This document shows, piece by piece, positions 1 through 10,892 of a stretch of DNA of 64,000 bases. Source of the stretch: Aureimonas populi. Its GTDB lineage: Bacteria; Pseudomonadota; Alphaproteobacteria; Rhizobiales; Rhizobiaceae. The stretch spans positions 1,116,001 to 1,180,000 of the forward strand of contig NZ_CP072611.1 in assembly GCF_017815515.1 (NCBI RefSeq), in the 5' to 3' direction. The notes under the pieces are model-generated. The model saw only the letters and a program-made list of their open reading frames with translations, ran no database searches and was not told the DNA's origin. A program made the translations under genes and the position numbers. Each line of letters starts with the position of its first letter. Within the stretch, counting starts at the first letter, position 1.

Positions 1-96
1 CATAAGGGCGGCGCGCCCCTCATGATTCGGGCGGAGACTCTGGACGGGAGCGGGAAAATCCTGGAAACCGCACCAGCAGCCTGACGGGAGCCGACA

Positions 97-1530
97 ATGA
101 CATCCTATCCTGACACCAAACTTCTGATCGACGGCCAGTGGCGCGAGGGCGGCGGCGAGGCGCTGGAGGTGATCAACCCGGCGACCGCCGAGCGGATCGG
201 CTCGCTGGCCCACGCCTCGCGCGCCGACCTCGACGAGGCGCTGGCGGCGGCCGAGAAGGGCCTGCGCCTGTGGCGCGATACCTCCGCCTACGAGCGCTCC
301 AGGCTGATGCGCAGGGCGGGCGAGCTTCTGCGCGAGCGGGCCGACGCCGTGGCGCGCATCATGACGCAGGAGCAGGGCAAGCCGCTCGCCGAGGCGAAGG
401 CCGAGACGCTGGGCGCGGCCGACACGATCGACTGGTTCGCCGAGGAGGCCCGCCGCGCCTATGGCCGCGTGGTGCCCTCGCGCGCCACGAACGTCACCCA
501 GCTCGTGATCAAGGAGCCGGTCGGGGTCGCGGCCGCCTTCACGCCGTGGAATTTCCCGCTCAACCAGGCGGTGCGCAAGGTCTCGGCGGCGCTCGCCGCC
601 GGCTGCTCGGTGATCCTGAAGGGGCCGGAGGAGACGCCGGCGAGCTGCGCGGAGCTGGCGAAGGCCTTCCAGGACGCAGGGCTTCCCGCGGGCGTCCTCT
701 CGCTCGTCTTCGGCGTTCCGGCCGAGATTTCCGGCTATCTGATCCCGCATCCCACGGTGAAGAAGATTTCCTTCACCGGTTCCACGGCGGTCGGCAAGAA
801 GCTGGCGGCCCTCGCGGGCGAGCATATGAAGCGGGTGACGATGGAGCTGGGCGGCCATGCGCCCTCCATCGTGTTCGAGGATGCGGACGTGGAGAAGGCG
901 GCCAGGCTTCTGACCGGCGCCAAGTTCCGCAACGCCGGCCAGGTCTGCATCTCGCCCACGCGCTTTCTCGTGCACGAGGCGGTGTTCGACCGTTTCGTCG
1001 ACGGAATGGTGGAGGCCTCGGAGGCGATCCGGGTGGGCAACGGGCTGGACGAGGGCGTCACCATGGGCGCGCTCGCCAATTCGCGGCGCATCGACGCCAT
1101 CGAGGCGCTGACGGCGGACGCGCTCGCCAAGGGCGCAACGCTGCGCGCCGGCGGCGAGCGCATCGGCAATCGCGGCTATTTCTTCCAGCCCACGATCCTC
1201 ACCGACGTGCCGCTGGAGGCGCGGGCCATGAGCGAGGAGCCCTTCGGCCCGCTCGCCCTCGTCAACCGCTTCTCCTCCTACGAGGGCGTGGTGGAGGAGG
1301 CGAACCGGCTGCCCTACGGGCTGGCGGCCTACGCCTATACGCGCTCGGCCAGGACCATCTCGGACCTCTCGCGCGACATCGAGAGCGGCATGCTCTCGGT
1401 CAACCATCACGGGCTCGGCCTGCCCGAGGTGCCCTTCGGCGGCGTGCAGGATTCCGGCTACGGCTCGGAAGGGGGGCTGGAGGCCATCGAGGCCTATCTC
1501 AACACCAAGCTCGTCACGCAGGCGGTCTGA
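97..1530 (+). CDS. NAD(P)-dependent aldehyde dehydrogenase (succinate-semialdehyde / 2-oxoglutarate-semialdehyde DH-like)
   Basis: A 477-residue aldehyde dehydrogenase superfamily protein of normal length. It oxidises an aldehyde to its acid with NAD(P) in the cytoplasm. Visible motifs are FTPWNFPL (substrate/cofactor loop), [10 protein letters not shown] (nucleotide site), MELGG with the general-base Glu near residue 250, and [10 protein letters not shown] with the nucleophilic Cys near residue 284. The ATG follows a GGGAG ribosome site. The closest family impression is GabD-like semialdehyde dehydrogenase. The convergent kdgK-like gene also makes 2-oxoglutarate semialdehyde, from sugar-acid breakdown, a possible substrate. 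Family is sure, substrate is not. Confidence 0.93.
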   Translation: MTSYPDTKLLIDGQWREGGGEALEVINPATAERIGSLAHASRADLDEALAAAEKGLRLWRDTSAYERSRLMRRAGELLRERADAVARIMTQEQGKPLAEAKAETLGAADTIDWFAEEARRAYGRVVPSRATNVTQLVIKEPVGVAAAFTPWNFPLNQAVRKVSAALAAGCSVILKGPEETPASCAELAKAFQDAGLPAGVLSLVFGVPAEISGYLIPHPTVKKISFTGSTAVGKKLAALAGEHMKRVTMELGGHAPSIVFEDADVEKAARLLTGAKFRNAGQVCISPTRFLVHEAVFDRFVDGMVEASEAIRVGNGLDEGVTMGALANSRRIDAIEALTADALAKGATLRAGGERIGNRGYFFQPTILTDVPLEARAMSEEPFGPLALVNRFSSYEGVVEEANRLPYGLAAYAYTRSARTISDLSRDIESGMLSVNHHGLGLPEVPFGGVQDSGYGSEGGLEAIEAYLNTKLVTQAV

Positions 1531-1537
1531 AAATCCG

Positions 1538-1569
1538 TGCCGGCCGCTCCCTTCGGGGACCGGCCGGCA
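1538..1569. terminator. Bidirectional hairpin terminator with TTCG loop
   Basis: A 9-bp perfect outer stem (TGCCGGCCG / CGGCCGGCA) encloses a TCCC-TTCG-GGGA inner stem with the very stable UUCG tetraloop. It sits exactly between the stop codons of the converging dehydrogenase and RidA genes, so it could end transcription from both sides. No long T-tract follows, so intrinsic termination strength is inferred. Confidence 0.75.
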
Positions 1570-1585
1570 TGGCACCCCCCCTCGG

Positions 1586-1936
1586 TCAGCCCAGATAGGC
1601 GACGGCGGTCATCTCGACCCGCAGGTCGGCATCGGCGAGGCGCGCTTCCACGCAGGCGCGCGCGGGCGGGTTGGCCGGATCGACCCAGGCGTCGTAGACC
1701 GTGTTCATCGCGTCGAAATCGGCGATGTTGGGCAGGAAGACGTTGACGGCGAGGAGCCGCGACTTGTCGGCGCCCGCCTCCTTCAGGAGCGCGTCGAGCT
1801 TGGCCAGCACCTGGCGCGTCTGATCCTCGATCGTGGCGCGGCCGTCATCGGCCACCTGTCCCGCCAGATAGAGCGTGTCGCCGGCCCGCACGGCCTGGCT
1901 CATCCGCTTGCCGATGCTGAAGCGCTGGATGGTCAT
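1586..1936 (-). CDS. RidA family protein (reactive imine/enamine deaminase)
   Basis: A 116-residue RidA/YjgF/Rid-fold protein. Members hydrolyse reactive enamine/imine intermediates released by PLP enzymes or amino-acid oxidases, and act as cytoplasmic trimers. The fold is recognisable from the AVRAGDTLYLAGQVADDG strand pair and the C-terminal NPPARACVEARLADADLRVE segment carrying the conserved Arg (RACVE) used in carboxylate binding. I start at ATG 1936 because an AGGAG site precedes it and the N-terminal extension lacks family similarity. It is the last gene of a minus-strand operon that also starts with a RidA gene (10394-10777). Confidence 0.9.
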   Translation of the reverse strand: MTIQRFSIGKRMSQAVRAGDTLYLAGQVADDGRATIEDQTRQVLAKLDALLKEAGADKSRLLAVNVFLPNIADFDAMNTVYDAWVDPANPPARACVEARLADADLRVEMTAVAYLG

Positions 1937-1976
1937 GTCATTCTCCTGGTTTGCGTAGATCTTCGTGCGAGGGAGG

Positions 1977-2926
1977 TCACGCGCCCTGCGGCGCGGGCTT
2001 GTTCCACCGCTCCATGTCCGGCGCATGGATGAGCGCGCCGTGCCGGACGACCACCGCGGCGGCCATCCGGCATCCGGCCCGCGCCGCCCGCGCCGCCGAC
2101 TGTTCTCCTAGTCTGGCGGCGAGATAGGCGCCATTGAAGGAATCGCCGGCGGCCGTTGCGTCCACAGGCTTGACGCCGGCGGGCGGCAGGACGTGGTCGA
2201 GGCTTTCGCCGGCAAGGATCGTCACGGCCCGCGCGCCGTCCTTGACGACGATCTCGGCCGCGCCGGCCGCGCGGTAGCGGCGCGCGGTCGTGGCCGGGTC
2301 GGCGTCCCCGAAGGCGGCGGCCTCGTCGTCGAAGCTCGGCAGGACGATATGGGCAAGGCCGGCGGCGCGCAGGATCGCCGCGCGCCCCGTCTCCATGTCC
2401 TCCCACAAAGCGGGGCGGATATTGGGGTCGAAGGCGAGGAGGCTGCCCGCCTGGCGCGCCCGCGACAGGGCGGCAAACAGCCGCTCGCGGGCTTGCGGGG
2501 CGAGGATGGCCAGCGTGATGCCCGAGAAATAGACGGCCCTTGCGCCGTCCACCGCACGGGCGAGGCGCGCCTCGTCATCGGCCAGGCTGCGGGCGGCGGA
2601 GGCCTCGCGCCAATAGGCGAAGTGCCGGTCGCCCTCGCGCTGCTCGATGAGGTAGAGGCCCGGCCGCCGGCCGGGCAGCCGGGCGATGTGCCCCGTGCCG
2701 ATCCCGTGCCGCTCGAGGAAGGCGACCATGCGCCCGGAGAAGGAATCGTCTCCGAGCGCGCTCGCGTAGTCCAGCGCGCCCGCCGCCGGGTCGAGGCCCG
2801 AGCGCGCGTACCAGAGCGTGTTCAGCGTGTCGCCGGCAAAGCCGAGCTTCCATGCCCCGGCCTCGCCGGCGGCCATCTCGATCATGCACTCGCCGATGGC
2901 GACGATCTGGCGCGGCCCCAGCCCGG

Positions 2927-2930
<4 letters not shown>
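1977..2930 (-). CDS. kdgK: PfkB-family sugar-acid kinase, 2-dehydro-3-deoxygluconokinase-like
   Basis: A 317-residue ribokinase-fold enzyme that would phosphorylate 2-keto-3-deoxygluconate with ATP. The match to KdgK is specific: IGECMIEM at the N-terminus, GDTLNTLWYAR, RRPGLYLIE, YWREASAAR, YFSGITLAIL, and the catalytic PfkB signature DATAAGDSFNGAYLA, followed by VRHGALIHAPDM. The GTG start at 2930 overlaps the TGA of the upstream ATPase gene by four bases (GTGA), so translation is probably coupled. Finding a KDG kinase behind a dipeptide-type importer suggests the imported compound may contain or yield a sugar acid. That link is inference. Confidence 0.88.
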
Positions 2931-4723
<1,793 letters not shown>

Positions 4724-4726
4724 GGC

Positions 4727-5587
4727 TCAGACCTCCCGGGCGAGGCGCGGATCGACGAGGTCGCGCAACCCGTCGCCGACGAGCTGGAGGGACAGGACGG
4801 CCAGCACGATGGCAAGGCCGGGAAAGAGCATCAGCCACGGCGCGTTGTTCATGTATTCCCGGCCCGAGGCCAGCATGGTGCCCCAGGTCGGCATGTCGGA
4901 GGAGGCGCCGATGCCCAGGAACGACAGGCTTGCCTCGGCCAGCATGGCGGCGGCGAAGACGAAGGTCGCCTGCACCAGGATGGGCGAGGCGAGGTTCAGG
5001 AGCACATGGCGCAGGAGGATCTGCCATGTCGGCAGCCCGAGCGCCACGGCCGCCTCGATATAGGGCAGCTCGCGCAGCACCAGCGTGGAGCCGCGCACGA
5101 TGCGCGCCAGGCGCGGCGCGTAGGTGATGCCCAGCGCCAGGATGACGTTCACCAGCGAGGGGCCGAGGGCGGCCACCAGCGCGATGGCGAGCAGGATGTC
5201 GGGAAACGACATCATCGCGTCCAGAAGGCGCGAGATCGGCGCGTCCAGCCGCCGGAAATAGCCGGCCAGAAGGCCGAGGAAGACGCCCATGACCGTGGCG
5301 ATGGCCACGACGCCCAGGCTGACCATCAGCGAGACGCGCCCCGCATGGATGGCGCGCGAGAAGATGTCGCGGCCGAACTCGTCGGTGCCGAAGAGATGCG
5401 CGGCCGAGGGGGCCTGGAGGCGGTTGACGATGGACAGTCGGTTGGGCGCATGGGGTGCGATCAGCGGCGCGAGCGCGGCGGCGATCACCACGATGCCGAG
5501 GATCAGGACGCCGATGAGGATCGCGCGGTTGCCCAGGAACCGGCGCAGCCCCGCCGCGAAGGGGGAGGAGAGGGACAGGAGCGTCAT
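4727..5587 (-). CDS. Dpp/Opp-type ABC transporter permease (DppC-like)
   Basis: A 286-residue inner-membrane permease with about six hydrophobic segments. It starts with one long N-terminal helix (LIGVLILGIVVIAAALAPLI), then the FGTDEFGRDIFSR motif typical of DppC/OppC and the EAA loop region (EAAVALGLPTWQILLRHVLL) that contacts the ATPase. The start ATG at 5587 overlaps the stop of the DppB gene (ATGA). Together with the adjacent DppB permease it forms the import channel. Confidence 0.93.
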   Translation of the reverse strand: MTLLSLSSPFAAGLRRFLGNRAILIGVLILGIVVIAAALAPLIAPHAPNRLSIVNRLQAPSAAHLFGTDEFGRDIFSRAIHAGRVSLMVSLGVVAIATVMGVFLGLLAGYFRRLDAPISRLLDAMMSFPDILLAIALVAALGPSLVNVILALGITYAPRLARIVRGSTLVLRELPYIEAAVALGLPTWQILLRHVLLNLASPILVQATFVFAAAMLAEASLSFLGIGASSDMPTWGTMLASGREYMNNAPWLMLFPGLAIVLAVLSLQLVGDGLRDLVDPRLAREV

Positions 5588-6534
5588 GTGCGCACCCTCG
5601 GATCGACCGTGAGATAGAGCATGTCCACCGCGAAATTGATGAGCACGTAGATGGCGGCGACGACGAGGAGCGTGCCCTGGATCACCGGGTAGTCGCGCCG
5701 CAGCACCGCCTGCACCACGAGATTGCCGACGCCCGGCAGGCCGAACACCGTCTCCGTCACCACCGCGCCGGCCACGAGGAGGGCGACGGACAGGCCGATG
5801 ACGGTGATGATCGGGATCATCGCGTTCTTCAGCGCGTGCTTGAGGATGACGCGGGACGGCCCGGCGCCCTTGGCCCTGGCGGTGCGCACATAGTCCTCGG
5901 AGAGGACGTCCAGCATGGCGGCCCGCGTGAAGCGGGTGATGAGCGCGGAATTGACGATGCCGAGCGCCACGGCCGGCAGGACGAGGTGCGAGAGCCGTTC
6001 GAGGAAGGGGGTGCCCGGCCCGCCATAGCCGGAGGCGGGGAACCAGCCGAGCCCGACCGCGAAGGTCTGGATCAGGATGAGGCCGAGCCAGAAGCTCGGC
6101 ACGCTGGCCGCCACCATGGTGGCGCCCACCACGATCTGGTCGAACAGCGTGCCCCGTTTCACCGCCGAGAGGATGCCCACGGGCAGGGCGATGGACACGG
6201 CGATGAGGATGGAGAAGAGCGTGAGGAAGAAGGTCGGCTCGGCCCGCGCGGCCAGCGCCGTCGTCACCGGCTGGCCGAGGAAGATCGACTGGCCGAGATC
6301 GCCCCGCAGGATGTCGAGGACGAAGCGGCCGTACTGGACCAGGATCGGCGCGTCGAGGCCGAGCCTGGCGCGAAGGGCGGCGATGTCCTCGGGCGTGGCG
6401 TCCGACCCCAGCATGACGGCCGCCGGATCGCCCGGCGTCACCCGCACGATGAGGAAGACGACGGTGACGACGAGCGCCAGCACCACCGCCATGCCGCCGG
6501 CCCGCTTCAGGAGGGCCATGAACACCCGTGGCAT
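5584..6534 (-). CDS. Dpp/Opp-type ABC transporter permease (DppB-like)
   Basis: A 316-residue inner-membrane permease. It shows an N-terminal helix, the RVTPGDPAAVMLG motif after it, the LRARLGLDAPILVQY periplasmic segment, and the EAA loop (YVRTARAKGAGPSRVILKHAL) that docks on the ATPase, ending in DPRVRT as DppB proteins do. It is the first permease gene after the binding protein, 11 bp downstream, and its stop overlaps the DppC start. Confidence 0.93.
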   Translation of the reverse strand: MPRVFMALLKRAGGMAVVLALVVTVVFLIVRVTPGDPAAVMLGSDATPEDIAALRARLGLDAPILVQYGRFVLDILRGDLGQSIFLGQPVTTALAARAEPTFFLTLFSILIAVSIALPVGILSAVKRGTLFDQIVVGATMVAASVPSFWLGLILIQTFAVGLGWFPASGYGGPGTPFLERLSHLVLPAVALGIVNSALITRFTRAAMLDVLSEDYVRTARAKGAGPSRVILKHALKNAMIPIITVIGLSVALLVAGAVVTETVFGLPGVGNLVVQAVLRRDYPVIQGTLLVVAAIYVLINFAVDMLYLTVDPRVRT

Positions 6535-6545
6535 CGCCGCTCTCC

Positions 6546-8066
6546 TCAGCCCCTCGGCGCCACGTTCCAGAAGCGCGGCCAGTAGGCCGGCTCATAGCCG
6601 GAAACCCCGCTCGCCAGCCCGCCGAGCGCGTTGAAATTGCCCACCTTCACCAGCGGCGCGTCCTCGTAGATGACGCTCTGGATGCCCTCCCAGGCGGTGA
6701 AGCGCTCCTCGTTCGTCACCGCGTTCATGAAGGCGGCGACGGCCTGCGACTTGGCCTCGGAGGTGTACCAGCCCGGATAGGTGTCGGTGATGGTGTTGAG
6801 GGTGGTGGGGTCGCCCGGGAAGTTGGAGTGGGTGATGAAGATGTCCCACTGGCCCTTGTCGGCGCGCCGCGTGGTCAGGGTCGCCCAGTCCACGACCTGA
6901 AGGTCCACCGCAAAGCCCGCCGCCTCCAGATAGGCCTTGGCCACCTCGCCGGTGGAATAGTGGAACCCGTACTGGCGGCTGGTGAGGATGCGGATCGGCG
7001 TGCCGTCGTAGCCCGCTTCCTCCATCAGCGCGGCCGCCGCCTCCGGGTCGCCCTCGCCGTAGCGCTCCACGCCCGCCTGCGTGTGCCAGAAGAAGCCCTC
7101 GGGGAAGAGGGCGCCGTCCACGGCGAAGAAGCGCTCGTCGGAGAAGGCGGCCAGCATCATGTCGGAGGGGTTGAGCGCCACCTGCACGGCCTGGCGCAGC
7201 GCCTTGTCGGTCAGCGGACCCTCGGCCATGTTCATGTTGAGCGAGGTCCAGCCCGCATTCTCGAAGATCACCGGCTCGACATTGCCCGCCGCCTCCACGC
7301 GCTCATAGGCGCTGACGGGAAGGGAGTCGGCATAGTCGTACTGGCCCGCGATCAGGCCCTCGACGCGGGTGTTGGCGTCCGGCACGGGCACGAAGCGGAT
7401 CTCGTCGGCGATGGCCTCGCGGCGCCCGGCGTAGTTGGAGGGCTCGCCCTCCGGCGAGACGTAGTCCTCGAAGCGGACGAGCTGGGTGTACTGGTCGGGG
7501 CGGCGCTCCTGAAGCCGGTAGGGGCCGGTGCCGATGAAGTCGGTCAGCTCGCCGCCCAGGGTTTCGGACGGCAGGATGGGCGAGCCTTGAGAGAAGGTGG
7601 CCAGGAGCGGCGAATAGCGCGAGTTGAGCGTGACGACGACGGCGTTGTCGCCGTCCGCCTCGATGGTCTCGATCACCTCGGCGACCTGCCGGCCCTTGGA
7701 GTTGATCTCCATCCAGCGGTTGAGCGAGGCCACCACGTCGGCCGAATCGAAGGCCGAGCCGTCGTGGAAGGTCACGCCCTCGCGCAGGGGGATGCGGTAG
7801 GTGAGGCCGTCCTCGGAGATTTCCGGCATGTCGGCGGCCAGCAGCGGCTGCGGCTGCCATTCGGCGTCGTAGATGTAGAGCGTCTCGAAGATGTGCTGGG
7901 TGATGGTGAGCACGATGTCGGTCGGTGTCTGCATGACGTCGAGCGAGGGCGGCTCGCCGATGGTGGCGACCGTCAGGACGCCGCCGCCGGCGGTCTGCGC
8001 GAGGGCGATGCCGCTCGTTCCCGCCATCAGGGCGGCGAGGCCGGCTGCAAGAAGCATTCTCTTCAT
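6546..8066 (-). CDS. Dpp/Opp-type periplasmic solute-binding protein (family 5)
   Basis: A 506-residue exported binding protein with a typical signal peptide (Met-Lys-Arg, hydrophobic core to about residue 23, cleavage after IALA). SBP family 5 features are visible: GGVLTVATIGEPPSLDVMQ at the mature start, ISEDGLTYRIPLREGVTFHDG, a GTGPYRLQE motif near residue 170, and the GVERYGEGDPEAAAALMEEA stretch. It delivers the substrate to DppBC. The ligand is unknown. Family 5 members bind peptides, nickel chelates, opines or oligosaccharides. Confidence 0.93.
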   Translation of the reverse strand: MKRMLLAAGLAALMAGTSGIALAQTAGGGVLTVATIGEPPSLDVMQTPTDIVLTITQHIFETLYIYDAEWQPQPLLAADMPEISEDGLTYRIPLREGVTFHDGSAFDSADVVASLNRWMEINSKGRQVAEVIETIEADGDNAVVVTLNSRYSPLLATFSQGSPILPSETLGGELTDFIGTGPYRLQERRPDQYTQLVRFEDYVSPEGEPSNYAGRREAIADEIRFVPVPDANTRVEGLIAGQYDYADSLPVSAYERVEAAGNVEPVIFENAGWTSLNMNMAEGPLTDKALRQAVQVALNPSDMMLAAFSDERFFAVDGALFPEGFFWHTQAGVERYGEGDPEAAAALMEEAGYDGTPIRILTSRQYGFHYSTGEVAKAYLEAAGFAVDLQVVDWATLTTRRADKGQWDIFITHSNFPGDPTTLNTITDTYPGWYTSEAKSQAVAAFMNAVTNEERFTAWEGIQSVIYEDAPLVKVGNFNALGGLASGVSGYEPAYWPRFWNVAPRG

Positions 8067-8112
8067 GGCGATGGCTCCTGTCTTGGGGGCTGGGATGGCG
8101 ATGGGGTTCGCG

Positions 8113-9594
8113 TCAGCCTTCGAGGCCGAGCGGGTCCGGCACGCGCGGCCATAGCCCGTGGCTGGCCTTGGCGTAGGGGGTCGTCGCGGGGTCGGTGGGG
8201 TAGCTCGTCGGGGCCGCGACGTAGAGGATTTCGGCGGCGACGGGGGCGAAGCCCGCGTGGAAATGGTTGGTGGACTTCACGAGGAGGATGTCCTTCCCCG
8301 CGAAGTCGACGCCGAGGTTGGAGAAGATGTCCGGCTCGTAGGTCTGGGTGCGGCTGGTGATCAGCACGATGTCGATCTGCGTGCCCAGGATGCGCACCAC
8401 CGCCGCGCGGCCGAGCGTGACGCGGCTGTTGCGGAAGCTCTGCCAGCCGGCCTCGACCGTGCGCAGCACCCTCACGCGCGCGTCGAGCGGCTGGCCGCCA
8501 TGGGGCGAGGACTTGCCGCCGAAGCGCAGCTCGATCTCGGCCCCCTCGCCCGCCGCGTGGGCGAAGGAGACGGCGACGGCGTCCCAGATCGTGGCGAGCG
8601 CGATCCTGTCCATGCCCCGCTCGATCATGCGGCGCAGGATATGGGTGGCGTCCCCCGCCACGCCGCCGCCCGGATTGTCCCAGACATCGGCGATCACGAC
8701 GGGCTTGTCCGCGCCGGCCGCGCGCAGGGCCAGCGCCCGGTCGAGCCCCGCCTCGGTGTCGAGCATGGGCATGGCGGTGTCGCGGCGCATCGCGTAGAGC
8801 TCCCGGCCGAGCCGTTCGGCCAGCCGGTCGCCCGCCTGCCCGTCGCCGTCCGTCACCACCACGATGCGCGTGCCCATCTGCGGCACGTCGCCGGCCATGA
8901 AGCCGTGGATGACGGAGGCGGAGAGCACGCCCGCCTTGCCTTCCAGCGCCTTCAGCCGGTCCACGAAGGAGCGCATCGGCTCCCGGCTCGTGGGGTAGAT
9001 GGTGATCATCCGGCAGTCGAAGGTGGAGATCACGGGGCGGATCTCGCCGCGCACGGCGCGCAGCGCAAGCTCCACCACATGCTCGCCGCGCTCCTCGAAA
9101 TCCGTATGCGGAAATTCCAGGAAGGCGGCCATGAGGTCGAGCTGCGCCACGCGCAGCGGCGTCAGATGGCTGTGCGGGTCGAACTCGGCGGCCACCACCA
9201 CGTCCGGGCCGACGAGCGCGCGCACGCGGGCGAGGAAATCGCCCTCCGGGTCGTCATAGCCCTGCGCCACCATGGCCCCGTGCAGGCCCAGCACCACGCC
9301 GTCCACGGGCAGGGCGGCCTTCAGCTCGGACAGGATGGTGTCGCGCAGCGTCTCGTAGGTCCGGCGCTGGATGAGGCCGGCGGGCTCGGCCCAGCAGGAG
9401 GTGCCCTCGATCACGGTGAAGCCTTCCGCGCGGCCCCGGCGGCGCAGGATCGGCACGGGCGAGGAGCAGAGCGTGGGCGTGTCCGGGTGCTCGCCCGGCC
9501 CGGCGTAGAAGGCCGCCTTGAAGGAATCGAGGTCGGTCGGCACCGGCGAGAAGGTGTTGGTCTCCGTGGCGAGGGAGGCGGTGAAGATGCGCAT
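8113..9594 (-). CDS. M81 family metallopeptidase (MlrC-like)
   Basis: A 493-residue protein of the MlrC/M81 family, named for the enzyme that cleaves linearised microcystin. Members are zinc-type peptidases/amidases without an HEXXH motif. Family blocks are clear: RIFTASLATETNTFSPV at the N-terminus, GVVLGLHGAMVAQGYDD, EFDPHSHLT and DVWDNPGGGVAGDATHILR (metal-ligand blocks in this family), and a C-terminal half starting about residue 300. ATG 9594 is chosen because the family always begins with this R-I-F/A segment. There is no signal peptide, so it is cytoplasmic. It sits between the IclR regulator and the binding protein, so it probably cleaves the imported compound. A second member lies at 30455-31963. 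Confidence 0.9.
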   Translation of the reverse strand: MRIFTASLATETNTFSPVPTDLDSFKAAFYAGPGEHPDTPTLCSSPVPILRRRGRAEGFTVIEGTSCWAEPAGLIQRRTYETLRDTILSELKAALPVDGVVLGLHGAMVAQGYDDPEGDFLARVRALVGPDVVVAAEFDPHSHLTPLRVAQLDLMAAFLEFPHTDFEERGEHVVELALRAVRGEIRPVISTFDCRMITIYPTSREPMRSFVDRLKALEGKAGVLSASVIHGFMAGDVPQMGTRIVVVTDGDGQAGDRLAERLGRELYAMRRDTAMPMLDTEAGLDRALALRAAGADKPVVIADVWDNPGGGVAGDATHILRRMIERGMDRIALATIWDAVAVSFAHAAGEGAEIELRFGGKSSPHGGQPLDARVRVLRTVEAGWQSFRNSRVTLGRAAVVRILGTQIDIVLITSRTQTYEPDIFSNLGVDFAGKDILLVKSTNHFHAGFAPVAAEILYVAAPTSYPTDPATTPYAKASHGLWPRVPDPLGLEG

Positions 9595-9596
9595 GG

Positions 9597-10397
9597 CTAA
9601 CCGTTGGCGAAATGCGGGGCGAGCGCGGCGGCCGCGCCCTTGAGGCTGGCGAGATAGGCCTCGTGGTTGCGCCGGGCGTCCTCGCGCGGGGCGACGATGC
9701 ACAAGGTGGCGACGGCCTGCCCGTCCGCCCGGCGCACCGGCACGGCGAAGCAATGGGTGTAGCTGTCGAGCGCGCTGTCGAAGGTGAAATGCCCGTCCGC
9801 GCGCGCACCTTCCACCTCGCGCAGGAAGCGCTCGCGCTCGATGGGCCTGCCGTCCGGCAGGGAGAGGTCGCCCTCCTGAAGGAAGGCGAGCACGCCCTCG
9901 CGCGGCAGATGGTCCAGCAGGACGCGCCCCGAGGCGGTCCAGGTGAGGGGCACGCGCTCGCCGATATCGGTGGAGATGCGGAAGGGGCGCGAGCCCTCGC
10001 GCATGGCGGCGACATAATAGCGGTTGGCGTCGAGCCGGCAGAACTGCGCCGTCTCGCTGGTCTCCTCCACGATGCGCTTGAGCGCGGCCTCCACCGCCAC
10101 CTGCCGGCCGGAGACGGCCGCATAGGCCGCGCCGAGGAGATAGAGCTTCTCGCCGAGGAAGAGGCGCCCGTCGCCTGCGTCCTCCAGCATGCCACGGCCG
10201 AGGAGAAGCGCGGTCAGCTCGTAGATGGAGGAGCGCGGCGCGCCCAGGAGCGCGGCGATCTCGTTGGCCCGCAGGGGACGGCGCGCGGAGGCCAGCGCGT
10301 CCAGTATGTCGAGCGCCCGGTCCAACCCGCGCGAGCGGGCCGCCCCTTGGGTCTTCGCCTTGTCCTGCCCCGAGCCGTCCACCGCGCGCGCCCTCAC
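9597..10397 (-). CDS. IclR family transcriptional regulator
   Basis: A 266-residue regulator. The N-terminal winged helix-turn-helix (about residues 15-80: RALDILDALAS, LRANEIAALLGAPRSSIYEL) is followed by the IclR effector-binding domain (about 85-265). The likely start is GTG 10397, whose GTGA overlaps the RidA stop. GTG 10382 is an alternative. It lies inside the operon between RidA and M81 and probably controls that operon. The palindrome at 10795-10812 is the obvious candidate site. Confidence 0.9.
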   Translation of the reverse strand: MRARAVDGSGQDKAKTQGAARSRGLDRALDILDALASARRPLRANEIAALLGAPRSSIYELTALLLGRGMLEDAGDGRLFLGEKLYLLGAAYAAVSGRQVAVEAALKRIVEETSETAQFCRLDANRYYVAAMREGSRPFRISTDIGERVPLTWTASGRVLLDHLPREGVLAFLQEGDLSLPDGRPIERERFLREVEGARADGHFTFDSALDSYTHCFAVPVRRADGQAVATLCIVAPREDARRNHEAYLASLKGAAAALAPHFANG

Positions 10398-10777
10398 TTC
10401 TTCCGGTAGGCCACGCAGTCGATCTCCACCTTGCAGTCCACCATCATGGAGGACTGGACGCAGGCGCGGGCCGGCGGGTGGCCGTCGAAATACTCGGCAT
10501 AGACCCCGTTGAAGCTCCAGAAGTCGCGCGAGTCGTCGAGCCAGACGCCGACGCGCACCACGTCCTCCAGCCCGTAGCCGGCCTCCTTCAGGATCGCGAC
10601 GAGGTTCTCCATCGCCTTTCGCGTCTCGGCCACGATGCCGCCGCCCACGATCTCCCCGTTCTCCATCGCCACCTGGCCGGAGACGTAGAGCCAGCCGTCG
10701 GCCTCCACCGCGCGGGCGAAGGGGAGGGCCTGTTTTCCGGCGCCCGATTCGCCGGCGCCGTATCGGATGAGGGTCAT
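10394..10777 (-). CDS. RidA family protein, first gene of the M81/Dpp operon
   Basis: A Rid-fold protein of 127 residues if it starts at ATG 10777 (TLIRYGAGESG...), or up to 139 residues from ATG codons at 10798, 10801 and 10813. The shorter form is preferred because the longer ones begin within the palindrome at 10795-10812. Conserved segments are DGWLYVSGQVAMENG and PPARACVQSSMMVDCKVEID with the key Arg. Rid proteins deaminate enamine/imine by-products. The IclR gene overlaps its stop codon by four bases. Confidence 0.88.
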   Translation of the reverse strand: MTLIRYGAGESGAGKQALPFARAVEADGWLYVSGQVAMENGEIVGGGIVAETRKAMENLVAILKEAGYGLEDVVRVGVWLDDSRDFWSFNGVYAEYFDGHPPARACVQSSMMVDCKVEIDCVAYRKK

Positions 10778-10794
10778 GAAGGGGCCTGCCATAG

Positions 10795-10812
10795 TGTCCA
10801 TTATAGTGGACA
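10795..10812. promoter_or_regulatory. Palindromic operator candidate between divergent RidA operon and D-threonine aldolase gene
   Basis: Six-base perfect arms TGTCCA / TGGACA flank an AT-rich centre. The whole 18-mer equals its reverse complement except at one symmetric pair of positions. It lies in the only non-coding gap between two divergent units, one of which encodes an IclR regulator. Binding by that IclR protein is inferred. Confidence 0.55.
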
Positions 10813-10892
10813 TCAGTCTGAAATTTCGGATTGACGTATAAGGAGGCCTGCTTCATTTGTTGTCAATCGCTTTTCGACGAAGGGTCCGAACA

